DNA from: Eisenibacter elegans DSM 3317
GTDB lineage: Bacteria > Bacteroidota > Bacteroidia > Cytophagales > Microscillaceae
Direction: 5' to 3'
Length of the DNA stretch: 64,000 nucleotides
NCBI RefSeq assembly: GCF_000430505.1
Contig: NZ_AUMD01000012.1
Span: forward strand, 124,001 to 188,000
The position numbers and the translations under genes are program-made. The notes under the pieces are model-generated. The model had not been told where the DNA came from and did not search any database. It saw only the letters and a list, made by a program, of their open reading frames with translations. Positions 16,314 through 24,570 of the stretch are shown in pieces. The first letter of the stretch is position 1; each line of letters starts with the position of its first letter.

Positions 16314-17210
16314 ATGCCTGCCATTACAGACTACTACCAACTATTGGGCCTGAGCCGCAACGCCACCCAAACTCAAATCAAAGAAGCCTACCGAGAGCTG
16401 GCCGTAAAGCTACACCCCGACCGCAACCCCGGCAACCCCCACGCCGAAGAACATTTCAAGCAAATAACGGAAGCCTACAACGTATTGAGTAACCCCAAAA
16501 AGAGGGCACAGTATGACCAACTACGGCTCACGCGGCGCATGCAAGAAATGGTGGCTACTGGCAATGTAGACTTAGCAGAGACCCTCAAAGATATTTTTGG
16601 GGAAAATATCCTGACTAACTTTGTTGATGATCTTGTCAATTATCGTGGAGAAGACATCCGCCAAACACTGCACATCAGCCTCGCAGAAGCCCTTGAAGGC
16701 AGCCAACAACGCATCGAAGTCTTAGGCAAGCCGCTGCGCATACAACTCAAACCCGGTATCGCCCACGGGCAAGTACTCAAAATAAAGGGACAAGGGGGGG
16801 AAGGCTCCAAACCCGAAAAACGTGGCGACCTCCTGTTGACCATTCACATTAGCCCACAGCCCGGTTTCACACGCCAAGGCAATGACCTTTATACCCATTA
16901 TACGATAGACCTCTATACCGCCTTGTTGGGCGGCCAAGTGCAAGTACCTTCTTGGAAAGAAGGCTTCGAACACCCCCTGAGCATTCCGGCAGGCATACAG
17001 CCCAACACCACCCTGACGCTTCAGGGGCACGGTGCGCCTCTGTATGAGCAGCCTGGCGAGTATGGCAATCTACACATCAATGTCCAAGTAGCCCTTCCCA
17101 CACAGCTCAGCCCCGAAGCACAAACGCTTGTCCAAAAATTGGCACAAAAAGCCCCAGTGCAGTTTAAAAGTCTGCCTTCTGAAGATACCGCCAAGGCATC
17201 CGAGGAATGA
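16314..17210 (+). CDS. DnaJ-type co-chaperone without zinc domain (CbpA-like)
   Basis: 298 residues. A complete J domain lies at 4-70 ([23 protein letters not shown] in [22 protein letters not shown]). It is followed directly by the two C-terminal substrate-binding beta domains (from about 110: [19 protein letters not shown], then [20 protein letters not shown]). The cysteine-rich zinc region of true DnaJ is absent, so this is the CbpA/DnaJ class II type. It stimulates DnaK in the cytoplasm. ATG at 16314, 11 bp after the SiaB-like stop; it probably ends that operon, because sucD has its own promoter. Confidence 0.88.
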   Translation: MPAITDYYQLLGLSRNATQTQIKEAYRELAVKLHPDRNPGNPHAEEHFKQITEAYNVLSNPKKRAQYDQLRLTRRMQEMVATGNVDLAETLKDIFGENILTNFVDDLVNYRGEDIRQTLHISLAEALEGSQQRIEVLGKPLRIQLKPGIAHGQVLKIKGQGGEGSKPEKRGDLLLTIHISPQPGFTRQGNDLYTHYTIDLYTALLGGQVQVPSWKEGFEHPLSIPAGIQPNTTLTLQGHGAPLYEQPGEYGNLHINVQVALPTQLSPEAQTLVQKLAQKAPVQFKSLPSEDTAKASEE

Positions 17211-17245
17211 ATTTACCCCCCAACGCACACAAACCCGTGGGTACG

Positions 17246-17276
17246 TTTGTTTAAGGGGTAAAAAAATCTATTTTTG
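17246..17276 (+). promoter_or_regulatory. Promoter of sucD
   Basis: TTTG (17246-17249), exactly 19 bp, TATTTTTG (17269-17276): a perfect fit to the Bacteroidota consensus TTTG-N19-TAnnTTTG, 34 bp before the ATG at 17311. Confidence 0.8.
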
Positions 17277-17310
17277 TAAAAAAAACCACCCAACTCAAAC
17301 TTGTATATTC

Positions 17311-18186
17311 ATGAGCGTATTAGTTAATAAGCAATCCAAAGTCATTGTACAAGGCTTTACCGGTACTGAAGGCACCTTCCACGCCGGCCAAATGATAGAG
17401 TACGGCACCCAAGTGGTAGGCGGAGTAACGCCGGGCAAAGGTGGTCAAACACACCTCGACCGTCCTGTGTTCAATACTGTAAAAGAAGCAGTAGACCAAG
17501 CCGGAGCAGATGTATCGATTATTTTCGTTCCCCCTCCATTTGCTGCTGATGCTATTATGGAAGCTGCCGACGCTGGCATCAAAGTTATTGTCTGCATCAC
17601 TGAGGGCATCCCTGTCAATGATATGATTGCTGTCAAAGAATACCTTCGCGATAAAGATGCCCGCCTTATTGGCCCTAACTGCCCCGGTGTAATTACCCCC
17701 GGTGAGGCCAAGGTAGGAATTATGCCCGGATTTGTATTCAAAAAAGGCAAAATCGGCATCGTTTCTAAATCAGGAACCTTGACTTACGAAGCCGCAGACC
17801 AAGTAGTGAAGGCCGGTTTGGGAATCACAACTGCCATCGGTATCGGTGGAGACCCTATCATCGGTACTACTACCAAAGAAGCCGTTGAGATGTTGATGAA
17901 TGACCCTGAGACCGAAGGCATCATCATGATTGGCGAAATTGGGGGTAACCTCGAAGCCGAAGCCGCCCGCTGGATTCAAGCCAATGGTAACAAAAAGCCA
18001 GTGGTTGGTTTTATTGCCGGACAAACCGCCCCCAAAGGCAAACGTATGGGACACGCCGGTGCTATTATTGGTGGCGCTGACGATACGGCAGAGGCCAAAA
18101 TGCGTATTATGCGTGAGTGTGGCCTACACGTAGTGTCTACCCCAGCCGAAATTGGAACTACAATGATTGAAGCTTTGAAGAAATAA
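17311..18186 (+). CDS. sucD: Succinyl-CoA synthetase alpha subunit
   Basis: 291 residues, standard length. With SucC it converts succinyl-CoA to succinate, making ATP or GTP in the citric acid cycle. The CoA-binding N-terminus [20 protein letters not shown] and the Rossmann region are intact; His248 in [13 protein letters not shown] is the residue phosphorylated during catalysis. ATG at 17311; a longer frame opens inside the preceding gene but lacks homology. sucC is not adjacent in this window, so the subunits are encoded apart. It has its own consensus promoter and is followed by two hairpins. Confidence 0.95.
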   Translation: MSVLVNKQSKVIVQGFTGTEGTFHAGQMIEYGTQVVGGVTPGKGGQTHLDRPVFNTVKEAVDQAGADVSIIFVPPPFAADAIMEAADAGIKVIVCITEGIPVNDMIAVKEYLRDKDARLIGPNCPGVITPGEAKVGIMPGFVFKKGKIGIVSKSGTLTYEAADQVVKAGLGITTAIGIGGDPIIGTTTKEAVEMLMNDPETEGIIMIGEIGGNLEAEAARWIQANGNKKPVVGFIAGQTAPKGKRMGHAGAIIGGADDTAEAKMRIMRECGLHVVSTPAEIGTTMIEALKK

Positions 18187-18260
18187 GCCGAAGGAGCATT
18201 TCAGTGAACCCAAGATACAAAGCGCTTTCTTGGGGTAGAAGTCACAGAAAAGCCAAAATT

Positions 18261-18300
18261 AAACCAATAGCTCTCAGCAGATACTGAGGGCTATTGGTTT
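18261..18300. terminator. Long hairpin after sucD
   Basis: AAACCAATAGCTCTCAG (18261-18277) pairs with CTGAGGGCTATTGGTTT (18284-18300): a 17-bp stem with one G-T wobble and a 6-nt loop. Only a short T run follows, so it is a weak terminator or an RNA-stabilising structure at the sucD 3' end. Confidence 0.55.
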
Positions 18301-18390
18301 GTTATTCTCAGACCAAATTTGATTGGGTATGAATCAGAATAGACTTATAGCAAAATCTGTTTTATGGTTCTTCCGAAACTTCGACCCCAA

Positions 18391-18431
18391 CCCTTAGTGA
18401 TAGGTAGACCTATCACTAAGGGATTTTTTTT
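18391..18431 (+). terminator. Strong terminator downstream of sucD
   Basis: A perfect stem CCCTTAGTGATAGGT / ACCTATCACTAAGGG (18391-18405 with 18408-18422) followed by eight T. It lies 205 bp after the sucD stop. Together with the hairpin at 18261 it accounts for the structured part of the 18187-18610 gap; nothing else is recognisable there. Confidence 0.75.
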
Positions 18432-18610
18432 CGCTAAGACTCATAGGATTTAGGGGTTAAAGGGACTTGGTTGTTCTCAAGTGTTTTCATTTCCCTAATC
18501 ATTTTTGATTGGTTGTAATGACCTTAGCCCCACAACCACAGAAGGGTCTATTTTGTGCTCAAGGGTGTTCAGCACCTATATTTCCCAAGCCAATGTTGGT
18601 AGGGAGATGC

Positions 18611-19957
18611 TTAGTTGTTTTGAGTTTTAGGTTTGACTTGCTCATTGATGAGATACACCAACAATCCAGCGCCCACGATGGCCAAGGCCACGAGCGATTC
18701 CTTGGTGCGTGTGGTGAAGATGAAGTACATCGTCCAGCCGGTAGCCGCCAAGAAAATCAGCGGTGTTATGGGGTAGCCCCAAGTGCGATAAGGTCGTGGG
18801 GCGCTTGGGGTACGCAGACGCATCACAAAAACCCCCAATACGGTAGAGAATGTAAAGATGTCGAGTGTGAAGGCGATGGCGAAGAGCACTTGGTCGAAAG
18901 TAGAGGTCAAAATCAATACCGCCGCTACCAAGCTCTGAAACACAATGGCCATAGAGGGAATGCCTTTGGCATTGGTACGCGCCCAAAAACGCAGTAGGTG
19001 AAGGTCTTGCCCCATTACTTGCGTAACCCGAGGACCGGCAAACACCATCGCACTGATAGACGAAATCAGGAGCAAAGCAATGACCATCCCCATTACTTGG
19101 CTACCCACACCACCCAAGAACATCTGTGCTGATACATAGCCTACTTCGAGTGAGGTACCGAGCTTGGCCTGCTCTGCGCCATATACCGCCGCCGGAACAG
19201 TATACAAAAATACAAAGTTGAGCAGCAAATAGGCTATCATCACTGCCAAAGTACCCAAAAATAGTGAGCGAGGTACGTTACGCTGTGGGTTTTCAATCTC
19301 AGTAGCCAAGTAGGCCGAGGCATTCCAACCCGAATAGGCAAAAGACACAAAAGCCAATGAAACAGCAAAGCCGCCGCTGAAAATCATACTCCAATCACCA
19401 GTAACGGGCAACAGATTGACAGGCTGTGGCTCAGGGGTAAGCAATAGCCCTAGGCCAATAAAAACGATGATAAGTGTTACTTTGACACTGGTAGAAAATA
19501 TCTGGAAAATACTGCCTAGCTTCAGGTCTGTGGCGTGGATGAGTGTAATCAGTACCAACACACTCAGCGCGACGGCTTGCTCCGGTAAGGCCGGAAATAC
19601 CGCCGAAACATAACGCCCTAAGGCCATCGCCGAGAGCGCAATAGGTGCGGCAAAGCCTACCCACATCGAAGCCCAACCTGACAAAAAGCCGTAGGCAGGA
19701 TGATAAATCTTAGACAAAAAATGGTACTCACCGCCTGAGCGGGGCATCATCCCGGCTAGCTCTCCATAGCTCAGCGCACCACAGAGCGCCACTATCCCCC
19801 CAACCAACCAAAGCATCAATAGCGGGAACGTATTCGTAACCCCTCCCAGTACTTGGTAGCCCAAACTCGTAAATACACCTGCGCCAATCATATTGGCCAC
19901 TACTAAAGATACAGCCGTATAAAAACTCACTTTGGCTGTAGAGAGGTTTTGGTTCAT
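18611..19957 (-). CDS. APC-superfamily amino acid permease
   Basis: 448 residues, about 12 membrane helices. The APC signature is clear in the first helix, SLVVANMIGAGVFTSLGYQV (GxGxF-type substrate-backbone loop), and in YGELAGMMPRSGGEYHFLSK. Other typical stretches are FVSFAYSGWNASAYLATEIE and NPQRNVPRSLFLGTL. It probably imports or exchanges amino acids across the inner membrane; substrate unknown. ATG at 19957. Upstream lie two copies of the TATACC-type repeat. No metabolic neighbour hints at a substrate. Confidence 0.9.
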   Translation of the reverse strand: MNQNLSTAKVSFYTAVSLVVANMIGAGVFTSLGYQVLGGVTNTFPLLMLWLVGGIVALCGALSYGELAGMMPRSGGEYHFLSKIYHPAYGFLSGWASMWVGFAAPIALSAMALGRYVSAVFPALPEQAVALSVLVLITLIHATDLKLGSIFQIFSTSVKVTLIIVFIGLGLLLTPEPQPVNLLPVTGDWSMIFSGGFAVSLAFVSFAYSGWNASAYLATEIENPQRNVPRSLFLGTLAVMIAYLLLNFVFLYTVPAAVYGAEQAKLGTSLEVGYVSAQMFLGGVGSQVMGMVIALLLISSISAMVFAGPRVTQVMGQDLHLLRFWARTNAKGIPSMAIVFQSLVAAVLILTSTFDQVLFAIAFTLDIFTFSTVLGVFVMRLRTPSAPRPYRTWGYPITPLIFLAATGWTMYFIFTTRTKESLVALAIVGAGLLVYLINEQVKPKTQNN

Positions 19958-19980
19958 TTTGCTCCGTTTTGTTGAATAGT

Positions 19981-20041
19981 TATACCTTGATTTTCTTGAT
20001 TTTCAGTACCCACATCTCCAAATCAACTTTGATTGCGTATA
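19981..20041 (-). repeat. TATACC/GGTATA element, copy C
   Basis: 61 bp; read on the minus strand it begins TATACGCAATCAAAGTTGAT and ends AATCAAGAAAATCAAGGTATA, a shortened version of the copies at 1939 and 22561. The small CAAA...TTTG hairpin is kept. It lies in the gap between the permease start and the M23 peptidase stop. Confidence 0.6.
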
Positions 20042-20086
20042 CAAAAGATAAAGGCGGCTCTAAGGCCGCCACAAGTATACACATTT

Positions 20087-20178
20087 TATATCAAGATTCA
20101 CTTGACTTGAGGATTCACAGCGTTTGATTTTCTTGATTTTCAGTGCCCATATTTCTCCGACTAATGCTAACGGAGATA
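20087..20178 (-). repeat. TATACC/GGTATA element, diverged copy
   Basis: On the minus strand the right half reads CTGAAAATCAAGAAAATCAAA ... GTGAATC ... GAATCTTGATATA, matching the AATC-rich half of the family. The 5' hairpin is TCTCCG/CGGAGA (20154-20176). The stretch TTGATTTTCTTGATTTTCAG is shared exactly with the copy at 19981, 137 bp away. Confidence 0.55.
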
Positions 20179-20208
20179 TTGCTTTGGCAAATCAGCTTGC
20201 CGACAGAT

Positions 20209-21183
20209 TTAGGACAAAGACTGGTTTTCGATAGAGGCCAACTCCAAAATCTTCTGATACTCGTCGGGCTTGAGGTCGTTGAAGAAGTAATATACAGGGT
20301 TGACCCACTCGCCATTGTAAAACACCTCGTAGTGTAAGTGAGGAGCAGTGGAGAAACCTGTGTTGCCTACATACCCAATTAACTCGCCGCGCTTTACCTT
20401 TTGGCCAGGGCGCACCGCAAAGGCCGACATATGGGCGTAGTAAGTTTCGTATCCATATCCGTGATTGATTTTGACGGCATTGCCATAACCTCCCGAAAAC
20501 TTGGCCTCTGTGATGGTACCATCGCCGGTAGCATAAATAGGCGTGCCGTGAGGCGCGGCAAAATCAACCCCAGGATGAAACTGTGCCACCTTATAAATGG
20601 GGTGCATCCGTACGCCAAAACCAGAGCTGAGGCGTGTTAGTTGTTTGTTGTTGATGGGCTGAATGGCGGGGATAGAGGCCAACATTTTGGATTTGTTTTT
20701 GACTAGCATCGAGATTTCATCATAAGATTTGCTCTGTACATACATCTTGCGTTTTAGCTCGTCTATCTTTTGGAAAGTCCCCACGATGAGGTCTTCTTCT
20801 TGTAGGCCTTTTTTGAGCAAATCTTCGTAGCGGTTTACGCCACCAGTACCGGCATTGCGCACAGAGGCGGGAATAGGCTCGGCTTCAAAGATAACTCGGT
20901 AGATATTATCGTCGCGTTTTTGAAGGGCGGTCAACATTTCGTTGACTTCGGTGAGTTGTTTTTTGATTAGCTTGTAGTGCATCAACAACTCCTCGTTTTT
21001 CTTTTTCAACACAATCTCTTGGTCGGTTTTGTAGTATCGGCTGAAGATAAGCGTCATGCCGAGGGCAAAAATCACAGATAAGGTAACAAAGCCTAAAAGG
21101 TTGAGGACTATGTCGACCGGGCGAACTTTCACTACTTCATACTTACAGGTCTCTGTGTCGTAGTAATACTTTACTCTTGCCAT
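20209..21183 (-). CDS. M23 (LytM-type) metallopeptidase, membrane-anchored
   Basis: 324 residues. A short cytoplasmic N-terminus is followed by one membrane helix at about 29-48, a coiled-coil periplasmic stem (about 55-165) and a C-terminal M23 domain. The zinc and catalytic motifs are intact: HPGVDFAAP (H203, D207) and PHLHYEVF (H282, H284). Such enzymes cut peptidoglycan cross-bridges or stems; the layout is common for Bacteroidota envelope peptidases. ATG at 21183 (MARVKYYYDTETC); the upstream 21-residue extension is rejected. A TAACTTTG element lies at 21299-21306 on the minus strand. Confidence 0.9.
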   Translation of the reverse strand: MARVKYYYDTETCKYEVVKVRPVDIVLNLLGFVTLSVIFALGMTLIFSRYYKTDQEIVLKKKNEELLMHYKLIKKQLTEVNEMLTALQKRDDNIYRVIFEAEPIPASVRNAGTGGVNRYEDLLKKGLQEEDLIVGTFQKIDELKRKMYVQSKSYDEISMLVKNKSKMLASIPAIQPINNKQLTRLSSGFGVRMHPIYKVAQFHPGVDFAAPHGTPIYATGDGTITEAKFSGGYGNAVKINHGYGYETYYAHMSAFAVRPGQKVKRGELIGYVGNTGFSTAPHLHYEVFYNGEWVNPVYYFFNDLKPDEYQKILELASIENQSLS

Positions 21184-21298
21184 AAATTGTGAGAATAAAT
21201 CCAACTTAAAAATTCGACGAGTGTTTGTTTTTTTTCGATTAACCACCTGTCGAAGGGGTTGAGTGAGGTTGTTTAGACCTCCCCCAACATAGCAACGA

Positions 21299-21306
21299 CA
21301 AAGTTA
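21299..21306 (-). promoter_or_regulatory. Candidate -7 element for the M23 gene
   Basis: TAACTTTG on the minus strand, 115 bp before the ATG at 21183. The -33 box is poor. Confidence 0.4.
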
Positions 21307-21363
21307 ATACCTATTATGCTAAAAACCAGAAGAAATTTTACAATATTTTTTAAAACCCCTTCA

Positions 21364-21375
21364 AAACAGCTGTTT
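21364..21375. repeat. 12-bp palindrome AAACAGCTGTTT
   Basis: A perfect palindrome in the 398-bp gap between the divergent M23 and quinone-oxidoreductase-like genes. A 9-bp hairpin, AAAACCTGA / TCAGGTTTT, follows at 21394-21418. Either could be an operator; nothing proves it. Confidence 0.4.
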
Positions 21376-21540
21376 AAGGCTCATTTTACGGTAAAAACCT
21401 GAAAACAGCTCAGGTTTTGGCCGCAACTAGGGGGTATGATTTCCCGTTGGTTTCCCCCTGTTTTGGAAGCAAACGTCCTATCAGAAGCACTTGGCATATT
21501 GTACGTTTCCTATTTGCGATTCCGAGCTAAAATGCGCATC

Positions 21541-21552
21541 TTGAGTACTCAA
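21541..21552. promoter_or_regulatory. 12-bp palindrome TTGAGTACTCAA before oxidoreductase gene
   Basis: A perfect palindrome 29 bp before the ATG at 21582. Its position close to the start codon is what an operator would have; no regulator gene is adjacent. Confidence 0.35.
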
Positions 21553-21581
21553 ATGACTTTAAAACAACCTACTCGATTTTT

Positions 21582-22556
21582 ATGAAAGCATTTTTGTGTA
21601 AACAATGGGGCACTCCCGACGACCTCGTATTGGAAGACATCAGCGCCCCCGAGCCTAAGCCGGGCGAGGTGCGTGTGGCTATCAAAGCCGTGGGCATCAA
21701 TTATCCTGATGTACTGATGATTGCGGGTAAATACCAAGCAAAGCCTCCCTTTCCGTTTATTCCTTGTGGCGAAGTAGCCGGTGTAGTAGAGGCTGTAGGC
21801 GAAGGGGTTACTCACTTGAAGCCCGGGGCAAGGGTAATTGCGCTTTGCGAAACAGGCGGGCTGGCCGAGTTGGTCTGCACGCCGGCGATGATGGCCTTGC
21901 CCATCCCCGACAGCATGAGCTTTGAAGAAGCGGCTGCCTTTACAATCGTCTACGGGACGGCACACGTGGCGCTCAAACACCGTGGAAATATCAAGGCCAA
22001 AGACACACTCCTCGTTCACGGAGCGGGCGGCGGCGTTGGCTTGGCGGCCATCGACATTGCTCGGCACCTTGGGGCTACAGTCATCGCTACGGCCAGCACT
22101 GCCGAAAAACTGGCCGCCGCCAAAGAAAAAGGCGCTGCCCACTTGATTAATTATGTCGAAACTGACTTTGTAGAACAGACCAAGGCCATTACCCAAGGCC
22201 GTGGGGTAGACCTTGTGTTTGACCCCGTAGGTGGCGATGTGTTCGACAAATCGCTCAAGGTCATTGCTTGGGAAGGCCGCCTGCTGGTCATCGGTTTTGC
22301 CGGAGGCCGCATCCCCGAAGTGCCTACCAACTTGCTGCTGCTCAAAAACGCGGCTGCCGTGGGAGTGTTCTGGGGAGCCTACAGCAAACGCAACCCGCAG
22401 GTATTGCTCGGCTCGCTGATGGAACTGCTGCAATGGTACCAACAAGGGCATATCAAGCCACACGTCTCGCAGGCGCTGCCCTTAGCCCAAGCCCCTGAGG
22501 CACTCAAGGTGTTGGCCAACCGCCAAGCCATCGGAAAGGTGGTCGTAACTATCTGA
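21582..22556 (+). CDS. NADPH:quinone oxidoreductase-like MDR protein
   Basis: 324 residues of the zinc-independent medium-chain dehydrogenase/reductase family. The N-terminal GroES-like domain has GINYPDVLMIAGKYQ and GEVAGVVEAVGEGV; the Rossmann domain has the nucleotide motif VHGAGGGVGLAAIDIA. Later segments, VDLVFDPVGGDVFDKSL and GRLLVIGFAGGRIPEVP, are typical of quinone oxidoreductase homologues. It reduces quinones or enones with NADPH in the cytoplasm; the natural substrate is unknown. ATG at 21582. A TATACC-type repeat begins four bases after the stop. The neighbouring acyl-CoA dehydrogenase hints at lipid metabolism only weakly. Confidence 0.9.
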   Translation: MKAFLCKQWGTPDDLVLEDISAPEPKPGEVRVAIKAVGINYPDVLMIAGKYQAKPPFPFIPCGEVAGVVEAVGEGVTHLKPGARVIALCETGGLAELVCTPAMMALPIPDSMSFEEAAAFTIVYGTAHVALKHRGNIKAKDTLLVHGAGGGVGLAAIDIARHLGATVIATASTAEKLAAAKEKGAAHLINYVETDFVEQTKAITQGRGVDLVFDPVGGDVFDKSLKVIAWEGRLLVIGFAGGRIPEVPTNLLLLKNAAAVGVFWGAYSKRNPQVLLGSLMELLQWYQQGHIKPHVSQALPLAQAPEALKVLANRQAIGKVVVTI

Positions 22557-22560
22557 TGAA

Positions 22561-22647
22561 TATACCTAATCAAAATTAGTTTGGAAAAATACATCTATTG
22601 AAAATCCTTGATAATCAAGAAAATCAAATCTTGTGAATCTTGGTATA
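22561..22647 (+). repeat. TATACC/GGTATA element, copy B
   Basis: 87 bp from TATACCTAATCAAAATTAG to GTGAATCTTGGTATA, the best-preserved copy. It shares the run AATCAAGAAAATCAAATCTTG with the copy at 1939. It starts four bases beyond the stop of the quinone-oxidoreductase-like gene and ends 65 bp before the next ATG. Confidence 0.7.
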
Positions 22648-22712
22648 AATTATTGTCAAATAACAGAGAGCACCTTTGTCGGCCCTCTCCTTACTCCTAC
22701 TTCTCGAACCCT

Positions 22713-24419
22713 ATGTCTACCCAAAGTCTTATTTCCCTCAACAAGAACCAGGTCCTACGTGAAGATTTTCGCGTCAGTACCAACTATTTTGAGAGCGATT
22801 TGCCCTTGCGGCATTTTCTCCAAACCCGCACCTCTGCCGAAGGCTATGCCCATATGCAGCCTAAGCTACAAGCCTTGGGCGAGGCAGCAGCTGGTGAGAT
22901 GAACCCCCTTTCGCTCACCGCCGACAAGCAAGGCCCAGTGTTGGTGAAGCGCGATTTTTATGGCCGCGATACCAACGAGATTCAGTTTCATCCGGCCTAT
23001 GACGCACTCAAGCGCATCGCCGTAGACTCGGATATGTTTCGGGTTAAGTGGGAGCCATCTTTGCGAGAGCGCTTTGCTCCTGAGCTGCACCGGCTGGGCT
23101 TTTCTACCGGTTTTCTGTATGCCATGAGCGAGAGCGGCCTCTACTGCCCCTTGTGTATGACCGATGGCGTGGCGCGGCTCATCGACCGCTACTGCAGCAC
23201 GGAGGACAAGGCGCGGCTGCTGCCCCGTATCTACACCGACAAGGTCGAAGCGCTTTTTACAGGGGCGATGTTCCTGACCGAAAAAGCTGGCGGCTCGGAT
23301 GTGGGAGCCAATATTGTCCGTGCTACCCCACACCAAGGCGACTACTACCTCCTCAATGGTGAAAAATGGTTTTGTAGCAATGCCAATGCCGAAATCATTT
23401 TTGCCCTCGCCCGCCCCGAAGGTGCAGCAGAAGGCACACGTGGTCTCGGTATTTTTTTGGTAGAAAAACAAAAACCTGACGGCAGCAAGAACGAGATGAA
23501 CATCATCCGCCTCAAGGACAAACTAGGCGTACGCTCTATGGCCAGTGCAGAGTGTATCTTGACAGACACTTGGGGCAAGCTCATAGGTGAGGAGGGGCAA
23601 GGGTTCAAGATTATGACAGATATGATTAACCTCTCACGCCTCTACAACGCCGTAGCCGCCATGGGGGGCAGTCGGCGTGCGCTCATAGAAGTGTATCAGT
23701 TTTTGAAATACCGTACTACTTTTGGTAAGTCTGCGCTCGAACACGCCCTCATTCGCGAAAAAATGGCCGAACTAGGGACACTCCACCTGATGCAGTTTTA
23801 CCTTACTTGGCGCGCCATTGAGGCGCTCGATGCTGCCGACAACGGCCACGAACAGGAGGCCGAACTCATCAGGCTGCTGACACCCATGGTCAAAAAATCG
23901 ACCGCAGAGCACAGCGTGTATAGCATCAGAGAGTCGATGGAGCTGATGGGCGGCATCGGCTATATCGAAGATGGCGTGATGCCCAAACTCATGCGCGATG
24001 CGATGGTACTGCCCATTTGGGAGGGAGCAGGCAATATTATGACCTTGGATATGCTGCGGGCTTCGCTCAAATCGAATGGCTTTGGGGTAATGTGCGCCGA
24101 AATTGCCGCCTTGTTGCCCAAGGCCGGAGTACACGAAGCCGTTTTAGCTGCCCAACTACAGGAAATTCAGGCTGTGGCCAAGGAACTGTTCCGCCAGCCT
24201 CAGGAAATCATCGAGACAACAGCCAAGCCCCTGTTTGAGCGCTTGACCAAGCTCTATGCTGTGGTGGCGATGCTGCGTTATGAAGACAGCCAGAGCAGTG
24301 TTTGGATACGCATTGCCCTTGAAGAAGCCGTAACGCGTTATTTTACCCCCTCCAGCCTACAACCCAAAGCTCCCCGCTCAGTAGCAGAGATTGATACGCT
24401 GATTGGATGGGAGTTTTAA
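22713..24419 (+). CDS. AidB-type acyl-CoA dehydrogenase
   Basis: 568 residues, longer than ordinary acyl-CoA dehydrogenases (about 380) and typical of the AidB branch. Seen: the FAD region GAMFLTEKAGGSDVGAN, NGEKWFCSNANAEIIFALAR, and the C-terminal LMGGIGYIEDGVMPKLMRDA followed by PIWEGAGNIMTLDMLRA, which is the AidB/ACAD11-like signature. An extra C-terminal helical domain follows. It binds FAD and probably oxidises an acyl-CoA, though AidB of E. coli is also linked to alkylation stress. ATG at 22713. It converges with the thiolase-like gene. Confidence 0.9.
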   Translation: MSTQSLISLNKNQVLREDFRVSTNYFESDLPLRHFLQTRTSAEGYAHMQPKLQALGEAAAGEMNPLSLTADKQGPVLVKRDFYGRDTNEIQFHPAYDALKRIAVDSDMFRVKWEPSLRERFAPELHRLGFSTGFLYAMSESGLYCPLCMTDGVARLIDRYCSTEDKARLLPRIYTDKVEALFTGAMFLTEKAGGSDVGANIVRATPHQGDYYLLNGEKWFCSNANAEIIFALARPEGAAEGTRGLGIFLVEKQKPDGSKNEMNIIRLKDKLGVRSMASAECILTDTWGKLIGEEGQGFKIMTDMINLSRLYNAVAAMGGSRRALIEVYQFLKYRTTFGKSALEHALIREKMAELGTLHLMQFYLTWRAIEALDAADNGHEQEAELIRLLTPMVKKSTAEHSVYSIRESMELMGGIGYIEDGVMPKLMRDAMVLPIWEGAGNIMTLDMLRASLKSNGFGVMCAEIAALLPKAGVHEAVLAAQLQEIQAVAKELFRQPQEIIETTAKPLFERLTKLYAVVAMLRYEDSQSSVWIRIALEEAVTRYFTPSSLQPKAPRSVAEIDTLIGWEF

Positions 24420-24430
24420 ATATCAAGTTG

Positions 24431-24456
24431 AGTCATCCCAAATTATTGGGATGACT
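24431..24456. terminator. Hairpin after acyl-CoA dehydrogenase
   Basis: AGTCATCCCAA (24431-24441) pairs perfectly with TTGGGATGACT (24446-24456), 4-nt loop, 11 bp after the stop. No T-tract follows, so termination would need help. Confidence 0.45.
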
Positions 24457-24466
24457 GCGCCTTGAA

Positions 24467-24570
24467 ACGCTTGTTTAGACTTTCACCTTGGCACTCAACA
24501 CAACTGATTTTGTACTGTTACTCAGTAAAAAGCGTAAGCGTTACGCATAACCTACTTAAACAAGCACTTA
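24467..24570. repeat. MITE-like element, short copy
   Basis: About 100 bp with inverted ends GCTTGTTTA (24469-24477) and TAAACAAGC (24557-24565). Its interior, GGCACTCAACACAACTGATTT ... AAAAAGCG, aligns with the left part of the element at 26238 (GGCACTCAAAACAGCTGATTT). It abuts the stop codon of the thiolase-like gene. Confidence 0.55.

Noticed and set aside
21549-22463. Long minus-strand frame opposite the quinone-oxidoreductase-like gene
   Set aside because: It is the antisense shadow of a well-supported gene; composition is not protein-like and no family fits.
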